Positions 1-6,800 of a stretch of 23,382 bases of DNA are shown here, in pieces. Origin of the DNA: a virus; the IMG/VR virus record IMGVR_UViG_3300031774_000161, positions 1 through 23,382 of that record. One strand, written 5' to 3'. Position 1 is the stretch's first letter, and each line of letters opens with the position of its first letter. The notes under the pieces are model-generated. The model did not search any database and had not been told where the DNA came from. It worked only from the letters and a program-made list of their open reading frames with translations. Position numbers and translations under genes: made by a program.

Positions 1-623
1 ATGTCACAGAGAGCCAACAGGCTTTTGACCAGGTGAATCTCACACCTAAGACAATTGGTGCTACTACCGACTACACAAGAAAGCTTCTCCTTCAGACAAG
101 CATTTCTGTTGAGACAATGGTTCGTAATGATATTGCGAAGCAAATTGCTCTTGCTCTAGATACTGCTGCTATCTACGGTTCAGGTTCATCTAACCAGCCA
201 ACTGGTATTACAAATACAACTGGTATTGGTACTGCAACAGTTACTGGTGTTGGTACTTTCCCTGAGTTGATTGCAATGGAAACAGACGTTGCTGTTGCTA
301 ACGCTGATCAAGGCGCACTTAAGTACATCGTTAATGCGACTGCTAGAGGTGGTTTGAAGAGCGTTAAGAAAGATGCTGGATCTGGTGAATTTGTTTTTGC
401 GAACAATGAAATCAATGGTTATCCAGTAATTGTTTCTAACCAGTTAACAAACAACGACTGCTTATTCGGTGACTTTAGTCAGTTGATAGCTGCGTTCTGG
501 TCTGGTCTTGATTTGACTGTTGATCCTTATGCAATGTCTAAATCAGGAAGCATTAGAATAGTGGCGTTACAAGACGTTGATTTCGGTGTTAAACAGCCAA
601 CTGCTTTCTGCCTCGGAACATAA
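1..623 (+). CDS. Major capsid protein, HK97 fold (5' partial)
   Basis: This is the C-terminal part of the shell-forming major capsid protein; the reading frame is open at the left edge (first full codon at base 3), so the GTG at 33 is not the start. About 206 residues are visible. Near the beginning comes the stretch RNDIAKQIALALDTAAIYG followed by a Gly/Ser loop and QPTGI, a pattern typical of the Phage_capsid (HK97-type) family, where an Asp-Ala-x-hydrophobic-x-Gly element precedes P-x-G-I. The C-terminus (DFSQLIAAFW, then a strand ending VKQPTAF) fits the last beta strands of that fold. In lambda-type order this gene precedes small head proteins and the head-tail joining gene, exactly as here. 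The N-terminal arm, E-loop and any scaffold or protease domain lie outside the window and cannot be judged. The family assignment is from pattern recall, not from a search. Confidence 0.85.
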   Translation, partial: VTESQQAFDQVNLTPKTIGATTDYTRKLLLQTSISVETMVRNDIAKQIALALDTAAIYGSGSSNQPTGITNTTGIGTATVTGVGTFPELIAMETDVAVANADQGALKYIVNATARGGLKSVKKDAGSGEFVFANNEINGYPVIVSNQLTNNDCLFGDFSQLIAAFWSGLDLTVDPYAMSKSGSIRIVALQDVDFGVKQPTAFCLGT

Positions 624-627
624 ACTG

Positions 628-843
628 ATGAAGGTAAAACTCATCAGAGGAGTGATGGTGGCTGGCCTTATTAAAAAGGCTGGCTCCACACTTGAAGTTG
701 AAGAGAACGTAGGTCGAATGTTACTTAGCAGCAATAAGGCTGAACTATTTGTTGAGCCTGCTGTTAAAAAAGCTGCACCTGCTGCAAAGAAGGTTGCGGC
801 TCCCAAAGAAAAACCTTCTACTCCTAAAAAGGAGACAGCTTAA
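628..843 (+). CDS. Small head-region protein with Lys/Ala/Pro-rich tail
   Basis: A 71-residue protein starting four bases after the capsid stop. I chose ATG 628 because the upstream extension to TTG 577 would overlap the end of the capsid gene and reads as a shadow of it. The first 40 residues (MKVKLIRGVMVAGLIKKAG, then EVEENVGRMLLSSNKAELF) resemble short phage proteins often found right after the capsid gene, in which a 'V-x-G' strand and an acidic helix precede 'A-x-x-x-x-L-x-x-x-x-A-E'. The C-terminal 30 residues are low complexity, rich in Lys, Ala and Pro (KKAAPAAKKVAAPKEKP), probably disordered and strongly basic. Function is unknown; a minor capsid-associated or assembly role is only inferred from position. 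No clear Shine-Dalgarno sequence is visible, so translation may be coupled to the capsid gene. Confidence 0.6.
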   Translation: MKVKLIRGVMVAGLIKKAGSTLEVEENVGRMLLSSNKAELFVEPAVKKAAPAAKKVAAPKEKPSTPKKETA

Positions 844-1233
844 ATGTCAGTTATTCAACAGAACCTCGGCAAATTAACTTTGATCGCAGGTCATCCAACA
901 GCGGCTAGGACTGCTACAGGCCAAACAGCAGGTATTGATCTAAGAGTTTATGACGGTGACGTTGTATTCGTTTTAGATTCTGCTGCTGGTGCTGGTACAA
1001 GTCCAACTCTCAATGTAACAATTGAAGATTCTGCTGATAATTCCTCATTTGCGGCTATTTCTTCAGGTGCTATTGCTTTTACTCAGGTAACAGGTACAGC
1101 ATCTGCTCAAGCAGTTTCTGTAAATAAGGATGATGCAAGACGTTACGTTCGCATCAAGTACACAATTGGCGGTTCATCAGGTCAGTCATTTACATTTTCT
1201 GTAAATGCGTTTGGCTTGAAGAAGTACGGCTAA
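844..1233 (+). CDS. Capsid-associated beta-sandwich protein (putative cement/decoration protein)
   Basis: A 129-residue protein whose ATG directly abuts the preceding stop (TAAATG); AAGGAGA at 829-835 is a good ribosome binding site. The sequence alternates beta-strand segments and short turns: VVFVLDSAAGAG, TLNVTIEDSADNSSF, AQAVSVNKDDARRYVRIKY, QSFTFSVNAFGLKKYG. The 'I-E-D-S-x-D-x-x-x-F' and 'RRYVRIKYTIGG' patterns occur in small phage proteins encoded next to the capsid gene that are thought to be decoration or cement proteins. That functional reading is inferred from fold type and position; no direct homolog is asserted. The gene ends just before a strong terminator hairpin, so capsid and this protein could be made at a higher level than the connectors downstream. 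No signal peptide or membrane segment is seen. A head-fibre or minor structural role remains possible. Confidence 0.55.
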   Translation: MSVIQQNLGKLTLIAGHPTAARTATGQTAGIDLRVYDGDVVFVLDSAAGAGTSPTLNVTIEDSADNSSFAAISSGAIAFTQVTGTASAQAVSVNKDDARRYVRIKYTIGGSSGQSFTFSVNAFGLKKYG

Positions 1234-1243
1234 TTTATTTATG

Positions 1244-1272
1244 GCCCCCTTACGTCTGCGAGGGGGCTTTTT
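1244..1272 (+). terminator. Rho-independent terminator after the capsid genes
   Basis: GCCCCCT (1244-1250) pairs perfectly with AGGGGGC (1261-1267) around a 10-base loop, followed by five T (1268-1272). It lies 10 bases after the stop of the capsid-associated gene and ends only three bases before the next start codon. It fits an intrinsic terminator or partial attenuator separating head-shell genes from connector genes. Confidence 0.8.
1261..1266 (+). promoter_or_regulatory. RBS embedded in the terminator stem
   Basis: The A/G-rich right arm of the terminator (AGGGGG) sits nine bases before ATG 1276 and is the only Shine-Dalgarno-like sequence for that gene. When the hairpin forms, this site is paired with CCCCCT. 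Read-through transcripts would therefore have a sequestered ribosome binding site, which would lower translation of the head-tail joining gene. Confidence 0.45.
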
Positions 1273-1275
1273 CTT

Positions 1276-1554
1276 ATGGCATTTACTGAAGATTTAGATA
1301 TTTTCTTTGAGGATTTCCAAGATACTGTCGTTTATTCAAGTACGACATACAAGGGGATTCTTGAACAGCCCGATGAGATAGTCGCTGATGGAGTGGTAAT
1401 GACCACCGACTATCAACTAATTGCCAAGACAACTGATCTGGGCGCAGTTGCTTTTGATGCAAGTCTTACGATAAACGGAGCAGCTTATACAGTTAGAAGC
1501 GTTAGAAAGATAGATGACGGTGCTTTGTGCATCTTGTCTCTCACCAAAACATAG
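1276..1554 (+). CDS. Head-tail joining protein, lambda FII-like
   Basis: A 92-residue protein starting with MAFTEDLDIFFEDF, a beginning I associate with phage head-tail joining proteins of the lambda gpFII type (ATP-binding sugar-transporter-like prophage family). The pattern continues with a strand pair and an insert (VVYSSTTYKGILEQPDE), a central 'V-x-x-T-x-x-Q-L-I-A-K-T-x-D' strand and the closing 'LTINGAAYTVRSVRKIDDGALCILSL', which matches the usual C-terminal beta hairpin (G-x-x-Y-x-V-R). FII-type proteins bind the completed DNA-filled head and provide the platform for tail docking. Length is close to lambda FII (117 residues) but shorter. The ATG lies three bases after a terminator T-run, so expression probably depends on read-through. 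The assignment rests on motif memory and gene order. Confidence 0.7.
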   Translation: MAFTEDLDIFFEDFQDTVVYSSTTYKGILEQPDEIVADGVVMTTDYQLIAKTTDLGAVAFDASLTINGAAYTVRSVRKIDDGALCILSLTKT

Positions 1555-1563
1555 AGGTGACTA

Positions 1564-1992
1564 ATGGCGAGTAAAAGAGAACAAATTTTAGCTGCATTAA
1601 AAACGCAATTAGCAGGCACTACTGGGGCTGGAAGTCGCATATATAGAACGAGAGTGACTCCTACAGCTAGGAATGAGTCACCAGCAATTGTCATTGAGCC
1701 AATAAATGATCAGCCAACAGTTCTTTCTTCAACTTACGAAAAGATTGATTGGACTTTAAGAATAAGAGTTGTTGTAATTGTTCGAGGTCAAATTCCTGAA
1801 AGTGTTGCTGACGCAACGATTGAAAGTTTACATACAAAAATATTGAATGATCCGACTGTTGGAGGGTTGGCTTTAGATATAAGGCCGTCAACTACTACAT
1901 TTGAGGCAATTGATGCTGATCAGCCTGCTGGAGTCATTTTTTGTGAATATGAAATTGACTACAGAACGGCTTATAACAACTTATCGACATAA
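1564..1992 (+). CDS. Tail terminator / tail completion protein (lambda Z/U position)
   Basis: A 142-residue protein that begins MASKREQILAALKTQLAG, then has a 'R-I-Y-R-T-R-V' strand, a 'P-A-I-V-I-E-P' strand, a WTLRIRVVVIVRG strand and a 'A-D-A-T-I-E-S-L-H-T-K-I' helix, ending CEYEIDYRT. This helix-strand-strand-strand-helix layout with a hydrophobic central beta sheet is characteristic of the small tail terminator / tail completion proteins (lambda gpU, gpZ and relatives) that cap the tail tube and join it to the head. Position between the FII-like gene and the tube gene agrees. Whether it corresponds to Z or U cannot be decided, as only one such gene exists here. Ribosome binding site GAGGTGA at 1554-1560, ending three bases before the ATG. 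Confidence 0.65.
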   Translation: MASKREQILAALKTQLAGTTGAGSRIYRTRVTPTARNESPAIVIEPINDQPTVLSSTYEKIDWTLRIRVVVIVRGQIPESVADATIESLHTKILNDPTVGGLALDIRPSTTTFEAIDADQPAGVIFCEYEIDYRTAYNNLST

Positions 1993-2025
1993 TATGTTGA
2001 TACCTAACAACCCACTTCATTTATT

Positions 2026-2265
2026 ATGAATGGTGAAAATCCAGGGGAAGGCGGTAGCTACCTGCTTGATCCAGAAACAGGTGAACGCACTCTCGTAAAG
2101 CGCACCTCTCCACAAACATCATTAGAGGGAACAGCCGATGGCACTTCTGAACAGGAAACGAGTAATTCTTCTGGAACTGGAAAGCAGTTACGGAACAGAT
2201 CCAACTCCAACGGGAGCAGACGCAATTCTGGTAAGGGATCTGTCGATAACTCCTCAAGCGAGTGA
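2026..2265 (+). CDS. Doubtful small ORF overlapping the tail tube start
   Basis: A 79-codon frame lies in the gap between the tail terminator gene and the tube gene and runs 128 bases into the tube gene in another frame. Its first half (GEGGSYLLDPETGERTLVKR) looks like a real protein: a 'G-G-S-Y-x-x-D-P-x-T-G-x-x-x-L-V' pattern that I recall from short phage proteins in tail regions. The second half, inside the tube gene, is Ser/Asn/Gly/Arg-rich and reads like a shadow. No Shine-Dalgarno sequence precedes ATG 2026. Either a small basic protein of unknown function is made here with a long overlap, or only the first part is conserved. It explains why the 145-base gap between the neighbours is not empty, but it stays uncertain. 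Confidence 0.4.
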   Translation: MNGENPGEGGSYLLDPETGERTLVKRTSPQTSLEGTADGTSEQETSNSSGTGKQLRNRSNSNGSRRNSGKGSVDNSSSE

Positions 2266-3073
2266 TATTGTCTCCAGAGATTTAATTAGACCTTATCTCG
2301 GTGCTTCAAGACAGTTACTAGCCAACACAAGAGTTGAATGTACGTTCAGCGTAGAACTTGCAGGATCAACCGCAGCAGGTACGGCCCCTAGAGTGGGCAA
2401 GGCACTCAGAGCATGTGGCCTTAGCGAGACAGTCGCTGCTAACACAAGTGTTACTTACGCACCTGTTTCTGCTTCTTTTGAATCAGCAACTATTTACTAC
2501 AACGTAGATGGTGTCTTACATAAGACAACAGGATGTCGAGGCACATTTAGCATCTCAGCTTCTGTTGGAGAAATTCCTACAATCGACTTCTCCTTCCAGG
2601 GCATATATGTAGCTCCTGCCAACGCTGCACTACCTTCTGTTACTTATGGAGCGCAAGCAACACCATTAGTATTCAAGAACGGCAATACTGCTGGATTTGA
2701 GTTATTGTCTTACGCTGGTGCGTTACAAAGTTTCTCCTTCGATGCTGGAGTAGAAACTCAGTATATGGAACTTGTCGGGGGAACTAAAGAGGTACATTTG
2801 ATAGATAGACAAACAACAGGTAGCGTCACTATCGAAGCACCATTGCCAGGTACTAAAGATTATTTTGCTGCTGCTTTGTCAGATCAAAGTCTAGGTAACT
2901 TGCAATTTACTCACGGTGATACAGCAGGAAACATCGTCAAGTTTACTTCCACCAAAGTTGATATTGGTGATGTGAGCTATTCAGAGTTGAATGGCATCGT
3001 CATGGCTGATATTCCGTTCACAGCATGTCCAACAACTGCTGGAAATGATGAATTTGAGCTTCAATACAAGTAA
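2138..3073 (+). CDS. Tail tube (major tail) protein, lambda V position
   Basis: A 311-residue protein that polymerises into the tail tube. The N-terminus (LLNRKRVILLELESSYGTDP, then ADAILVRDLSITPQ) fits a class of phage tail tube proteins that begin with a strand followed by E-x-x-Y-G-T-D-P-T-P, then 'V-x-x-L-x-I-T-P-x-x-x-x-x-V-x-R-D-L-I-R-P-Y-L-G'. The middle is a beta-rich domain with small Gly/Thr turns (CRGTFSISASVGEIPTIDF, then TGSVTIEAPLPG). At 311 residues it is longer than lambda gpV (246). ATG 2138 is chosen because the homologous-looking N-terminus begins there and AGAGGGA lies about eight bases upstream. The gene is followed at once by a terminator hairpin, as expected for a high-copy product. 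No frameshift or truncation is seen. Confidence 0.8.
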   Translation: MALLNRKRVILLELESSYGTDPTPTGADAILVRDLSITPQASDIVSRDLIRPYLGASRQLLANTRVECTFSVELAGSTAAGTAPRVGKALRACGLSETVAANTSVTYAPVSASFESATIYYNVDGVLHKTTGCRGTFSISASVGEIPTIDFSFQGIYVAPANAALPSVTYGAQATPLVFKNGNTAGFELLSYAGALQSFSFDAGVETQYMELVGGTKEVHLIDRQTTGSVTIEAPLPGTKDYFAAALSDQSLGNLQFTHGDTAGNIVKFTSTKVDIGDVSYSELNGIVMADIPFTACPTTAGNDEFELQYK

Positions 3074-3094
3074 ATCAGCGTTGATTTGATTAAA

Positions 3095-3118
3095 AGGGGG
3101 CTTACGCCCTCTTTTTTT
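3095..3118 (+). terminator. Rho-independent terminator after the tail tube gene
   Basis: AGGGGGC (3095-3101) pairs with GCCCTCT (3106-3112) through a four-base TTAC loop, with one G-U wobble, followed by an unbroken T-run to 3118. It begins 22 bases after the tube stop and precedes the chaperone gene, so it separates a high-copy tube transcript from low-copy tail assembly genes. Read-through is needed for the rest of the tail module unless a promoter exists that I cannot see. Confidence 0.85.
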
Positions 3119-3155
3119 ATGGTTAAAGTGGCAAGGTATCTCTATTTCTTATCAA

Positions 3156-3488
3156 ATGAGTTTTATCAAGAAGAAAGTATCTGCTTATCCTTGGCCTGTT
3201 GAAATTAAAAAACCGTCAGAAGAAATTATTGGTGAGTTTGAAACTCATAAATTTACAATTCGATTTAAAAGATTAGCTAAAAAAGACTTAAATGATTTTC
3301 AAGATAAAGAAGATTATGAAGCCTTAAAAACAATTATTACTGGCTGGTCAGATATAAAAGATGAAGATGATAATGACATTCCTTTTAGTCAAAAAAATTT
3401 AAAAGATTTTTCAGAAGATGTTGATTTTGTTCAAGGAGTAGTAAAAGCATTTCAAACTTTCTACGCAACGGCTGATGAAAAAAACTAA
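3156..3488 (+). CDS. Tail assembly chaperone, lambda G-like (unshifted product)
   Basis: A 110-residue protein read in the zero frame, ending ADEKN then stop. In lambda-type phages the G protein coats the tape measure through its N-terminal domain and supports tube assembly. The sequence begins MSFIKKKVSAYPWPVEI, followed by a beta strand pair (HKFTIRFKRLAKKDLNDF) and an acidic helix-rich part (WSDIKDEDDNDIPFSQKNLKDF). The 'W-x-D-I-x-D-E-D-x-x-x-x-P-F-S-x-x-N-L' element is typical of this chaperone family: a Trp plus 'G/D-x-x-I-P-F-S-x-E-N' precedes the last helix. It is shorter than lambda G (140). The stop follows directly after a slippery heptamer, and the next frame continues as the T-like domain, which makes the assignment strong. 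No good Shine-Dalgarno sequence is visible before the ATG. Confidence 0.85.
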   Translation: MSFIKKKVSAYPWPVEIKKPSEEIIGEFETHKFTIRFKRLAKKDLNDFQDKEDYEALKTIITGWSDIKDEDDNDIPFSQKNLKDFSEDVDFVQGVVKAFQTFYATADEKN

Positions 3489-3829
3489 CTGATGCTGCTC
3501 TTTATTGGGTTTCGGGTGGCAGTAAATCAGATGAACAGGTAGATGAAGATGCCAAAATATTTGGTATCAAATTGCCTGAGAAGCCTAAAGAAGAAGAAAA
3601 AGGATGTGTTGTATGGGAAGAAAATTGGCAAACAGTATTAATGTTTTTAAGGATGCAAACTCAATGGGCTGTGTCAATGAGTGGTTATGTTGGTTTGAAA
3701 TATGAAGTTTTATTAGGTGCAGGAGGTTTGTTTGACCTATACAATGTAAAGGACAGACGAGAAATGCTAGAGGATTTAAAAATCATGGAAGCCGTAGCAT
3801 TGACCGAACTTAACAAGGACTCTAAATAA
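3156..3829 (+). CDS. Tail assembly chaperone GT fusion (via -1 frameshift)
   Basis: The frameshifted product is expected to be 224 residues: 110 from the G-like frame, then 114 from the -1 frame beginning LTDAALYWVSGG. The extension is also visible as a separate frame with an ATG-less start; the downstream part VWEENWQTVLMFLRMQTQW, then a Gly-rich turn, then the helix LEDLKIMEAVALTEL, matches the DUF1799 family, which is the usual C-terminal half of such chaperones. In lambda the T domain recruits tube subunits to the tape measure-G complex, and a low GT:G ratio is needed. Its stop overlaps the tape measure start (TAATG at 3827-3831), so translation of the tape measure is probably coupled to frameshifted ribosomes. 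The frameshift efficiency cannot be read from sequence. Confidence 0.85.
3479..3485 (+). promoter_or_regulatory. -1 ribosomal frameshift slippery site A_AAA_AAC
   Basis: The bases AAAAAAC are aligned with the zero frame as A_AAA_AAC, the canonical X_XXY_YYZ heptamer, and the next zero-frame codon is the TAA stop of the G-like gene. Slipping back one base resumes at CTA 3485 and opens a frame that runs without a stop to 3829. The placement, frame direction and gene order are those of the lambda G/GT system. Confidence 0.9.
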
Positions 3830-6800
3830 TGGCTGGACAAGTTGGAAAACTGACCCTTAAGGCCGTTATTGATGGGTTTGAGGACGTTCAGGGTTTAGGC
3901 AAGGCTTTACAAGTAATACAAGAAAGAAGCAAAAAAGCTGATAAGTCTTTTATTGATATTGCTAAAAGTATTAAAGAGTTTGGAAAAGAAACTTTTAAGA
4001 CTAATGCTGGATTAAAAGGACAAATACAAGCATTTGAAAAATTAAGAGACAGGACTAATTTTCAAGGGAAAGCTTATCAATCTTTAACTTCAGATATAAA
4101 AGGAATGAACAATGTGCTTAGAGAGCGCATTGCATTAGAAAAAGAAATTACAACTAGAAGAGGTACACCAAGAGGCCCAGGCAGAGATGCCACTTTTGGC
4201 GCAATGAGTAGTTCTTATTTTACTGATAAAAATGTAAGAGGTTCAGGAACACAATCTGATTTTAATCAAAGAATTGCGTCTTTACAGTTATTGCTTACTA
4301 ATAGAACTTTTGAAAGTTTAAGTGAAGCGCAACAAAAGTTTTTAAATAATATTTCTTATACAAAAGCAGGAAATATAGATCGAAGAAGTTTTCCTGCTGG
4401 CAACAGGATGGATTTTATTGGAGATAGAGCAAGTGTAGGAGCAGGAAGAGGATCTATTTATAATATTGAAGATTTTAAGAATACAGGAAGACTAAATCAA
4501 ACTCAACTAGATGCACTTGGACTCACTCAAGGATTAGATGTTGCTTCAAATAGTTACTTAAAAGTTCTTACAAAAATCAATGCTGAAGAGGGTCAGAATA
4601 CAAAGATTTTAAGTCAACAAAATTTAAGGGCTGCTGAACAAATTGCTCTTGCAAAAGCTCAAACAAGGGCTTCTGAAATTTCTATGAGATTTCAAGAAAG
4701 CAGAGCAAGATCAAAGGTTTTCCAAGATGCTAGAGCCGATACTTTAGGCCCATCAATAGGAGCTACTTATTTTGGAGGTCAGGCTTTTCCTGGCCCATCG
4801 ACTAGAGCTTTTAGAGACAAATCTCCTCTAGCTCAACAGTTCCAAAACGTAATGGCAATGGTTGGATTGCCATCTCCTACCTATAAAGGTATGGAAGCTG
4901 AATATTTAAAGTCAAGAACTGGATATTCTACAACAACTAGAGGAGATAAGTTTGGTCTTAAATTTCCTTCTTTTAATGAATTTTTTGCAGGAGGTGGACA
5001 AGAATCAAGAGTTCAAGAAACAATAAATAAATTTGGCAGAATACAAAGACAAGATAAATTTGGATTAGGTAAAGATCTTAGTTATCCAAAAACAGAAGCT
5101 GGATATGCGGCTGAAATACAAGATTTAGGGGCAGATTTAAAGAATTTAAAAATTGGGGGTAAAGAGTGGGTTGAAACTTCAAAACTCATAATCAAAAAAG
5201 ATAAAGAGCTATCAAAAATATTATCTGAAGCAAACGAAAAGCTAAAAACAAGAGTTACAACGATGAAAGCGTTGCCTGCTGCAGGGCAAACAAGTGTAGG
5301 CAAGGCTGGTGCGTTGGCTGTATATGATGCAGGTTTTGCTTCTAAACAATCTTCTGGAATAAAACAAACAGTAGAAAGTTTAGATCAGTATTTAGCAAGA
5401 GTTACAACAGCGACCAAGGTTCAAAATAAAAATATTAATAGTCTTACCAAACAAAGATCAAAACTAGACGAAATAAGAAATGGATTAGATCCTACATCTG
5501 CTTCTTTTAAAAAAGCAACTAAAGCTATTGCTGCAACAGATAAAGCTCTTCTTCGCTTAAGTAATAACAAATTCAGCGGTCAAAACTTAAGAAGAACAGG
5601 ACAGTCAATATTAGGTGCTGGTTTTGTTGGTGGCCCTGCTGGATTCTTAGGTGCTGGTGTAGGTGCTGGTATTGAAGCGTTACGGCCTGGTGGTGATATG
5701 GCAGGCGGTGCAATTACTGGTGGTCTTGTCGCTAGTCAAGTACTGACACCAGTTTCTCAAGCGATTGGTGGAGCTACTACTTATGCGTCAGATATTGAGA
5801 AAGCAAATATTGCATTAAGGGGCGTTACTAAATCCACAGAGAATTATGAAATTGCACAAGCTGCTATTACAAAAGCAGTTGAAGAATACAACGTACCTCA
5901 AGAAGTAGCGACACGAGGAATGACAAGATTGAGTGCTGCTGTTTTAGGTGCTGGTGGAAATATTCACAACGCAACCGAAGCATTTTTAAATACAACAGTT
6001 GCAATTAAGGGTACTGCTGGTAGTGCAGATGATGTCAAGTCAGCAATAACAGCAATGGTGCAAATCTTCAGTAAGGGCAAGGTATCTGCGGAGGAATTAA
6101 GTGGACAATTGGGTGAAAGATTTCCTGCGGCAGTAACAAAGTTTGCTAAAGCAAATAATATTTCTACGCAACAATTACAGAAAAATCTTAAAGATGGAAC
6201 AGTAGGATTAGACATGTTAAGTAAGTTTATTACAAGCTTAGGAGATGAATATGAACCATTAGCAAGAAAGATTGCAGCTTCAAATGAAGAGGCAGGTGCA
6301 AGATCTCAAATTGCAATGAATAAGATGAAGATTGCAGTTGGTAATGCTTTAAAACCTGTAGGGGCAGAGTTTCAAATAATTGGAGCGCAACTGCTTACTG
6401 ATTTAATTCCTACGTTTGAATTATTAGCTGCGGTGGCAGCTTCTGTTGTAAAACCTTTAGCTTCTTTGCTTTCAGTACTTGCTAATAATTTTGATCTTCT
6501 AAGTAATGCAATATTTATAACTACAGCAGCTTTTACTGGTTTAGCCATTAGTAAAATTATTGTTGCATTTAAAGGGCTTTCAGTTGCTTTGGGATTAGCA
6601 ACAATTGCACAGGGTAAATTCAATATTGCTGTTCAAATTAATCCTTATGTTGCTGCGGCAACTGCTTTAGCAGGATTAACTTTAGTAGTAATGAACTTTG
6701 GTAAAAAATATAGACAGACTGCTGATGAGATCAAAAAAGGATTACTGGGTCAATCTCTTGATGTAACCAGAAAAGAACTTAAAAAACTTGAAGTAGACCT

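Noticed and set aside
33-623. GTG at 33 as the start of the capsid gene
   Set aside because: The frame is open to the left edge with sensible protein sequence (TESQQAFDQ), and the capsid family is much longer, so the gene is cut by the window.
577-627. Extension of the 71-residue protein to TTG 577
   Set aside because: It would lie inside the capsid 3' end in another frame; the conserved-looking protein starts at ATG 628.
3119-3155. ATG directly after the second terminator as a gene start
   Set aside because: Its frame does not match the chaperone frame and shows no recognisable protein; the G-like N-terminus begins at 3156.
3572-3829. The downstream chaperone frame as an independent gene starting near 3572
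   Set aside because: No ATG is present at that start, coding continues upstream to the slippery site, and the frameshift explains it fully.
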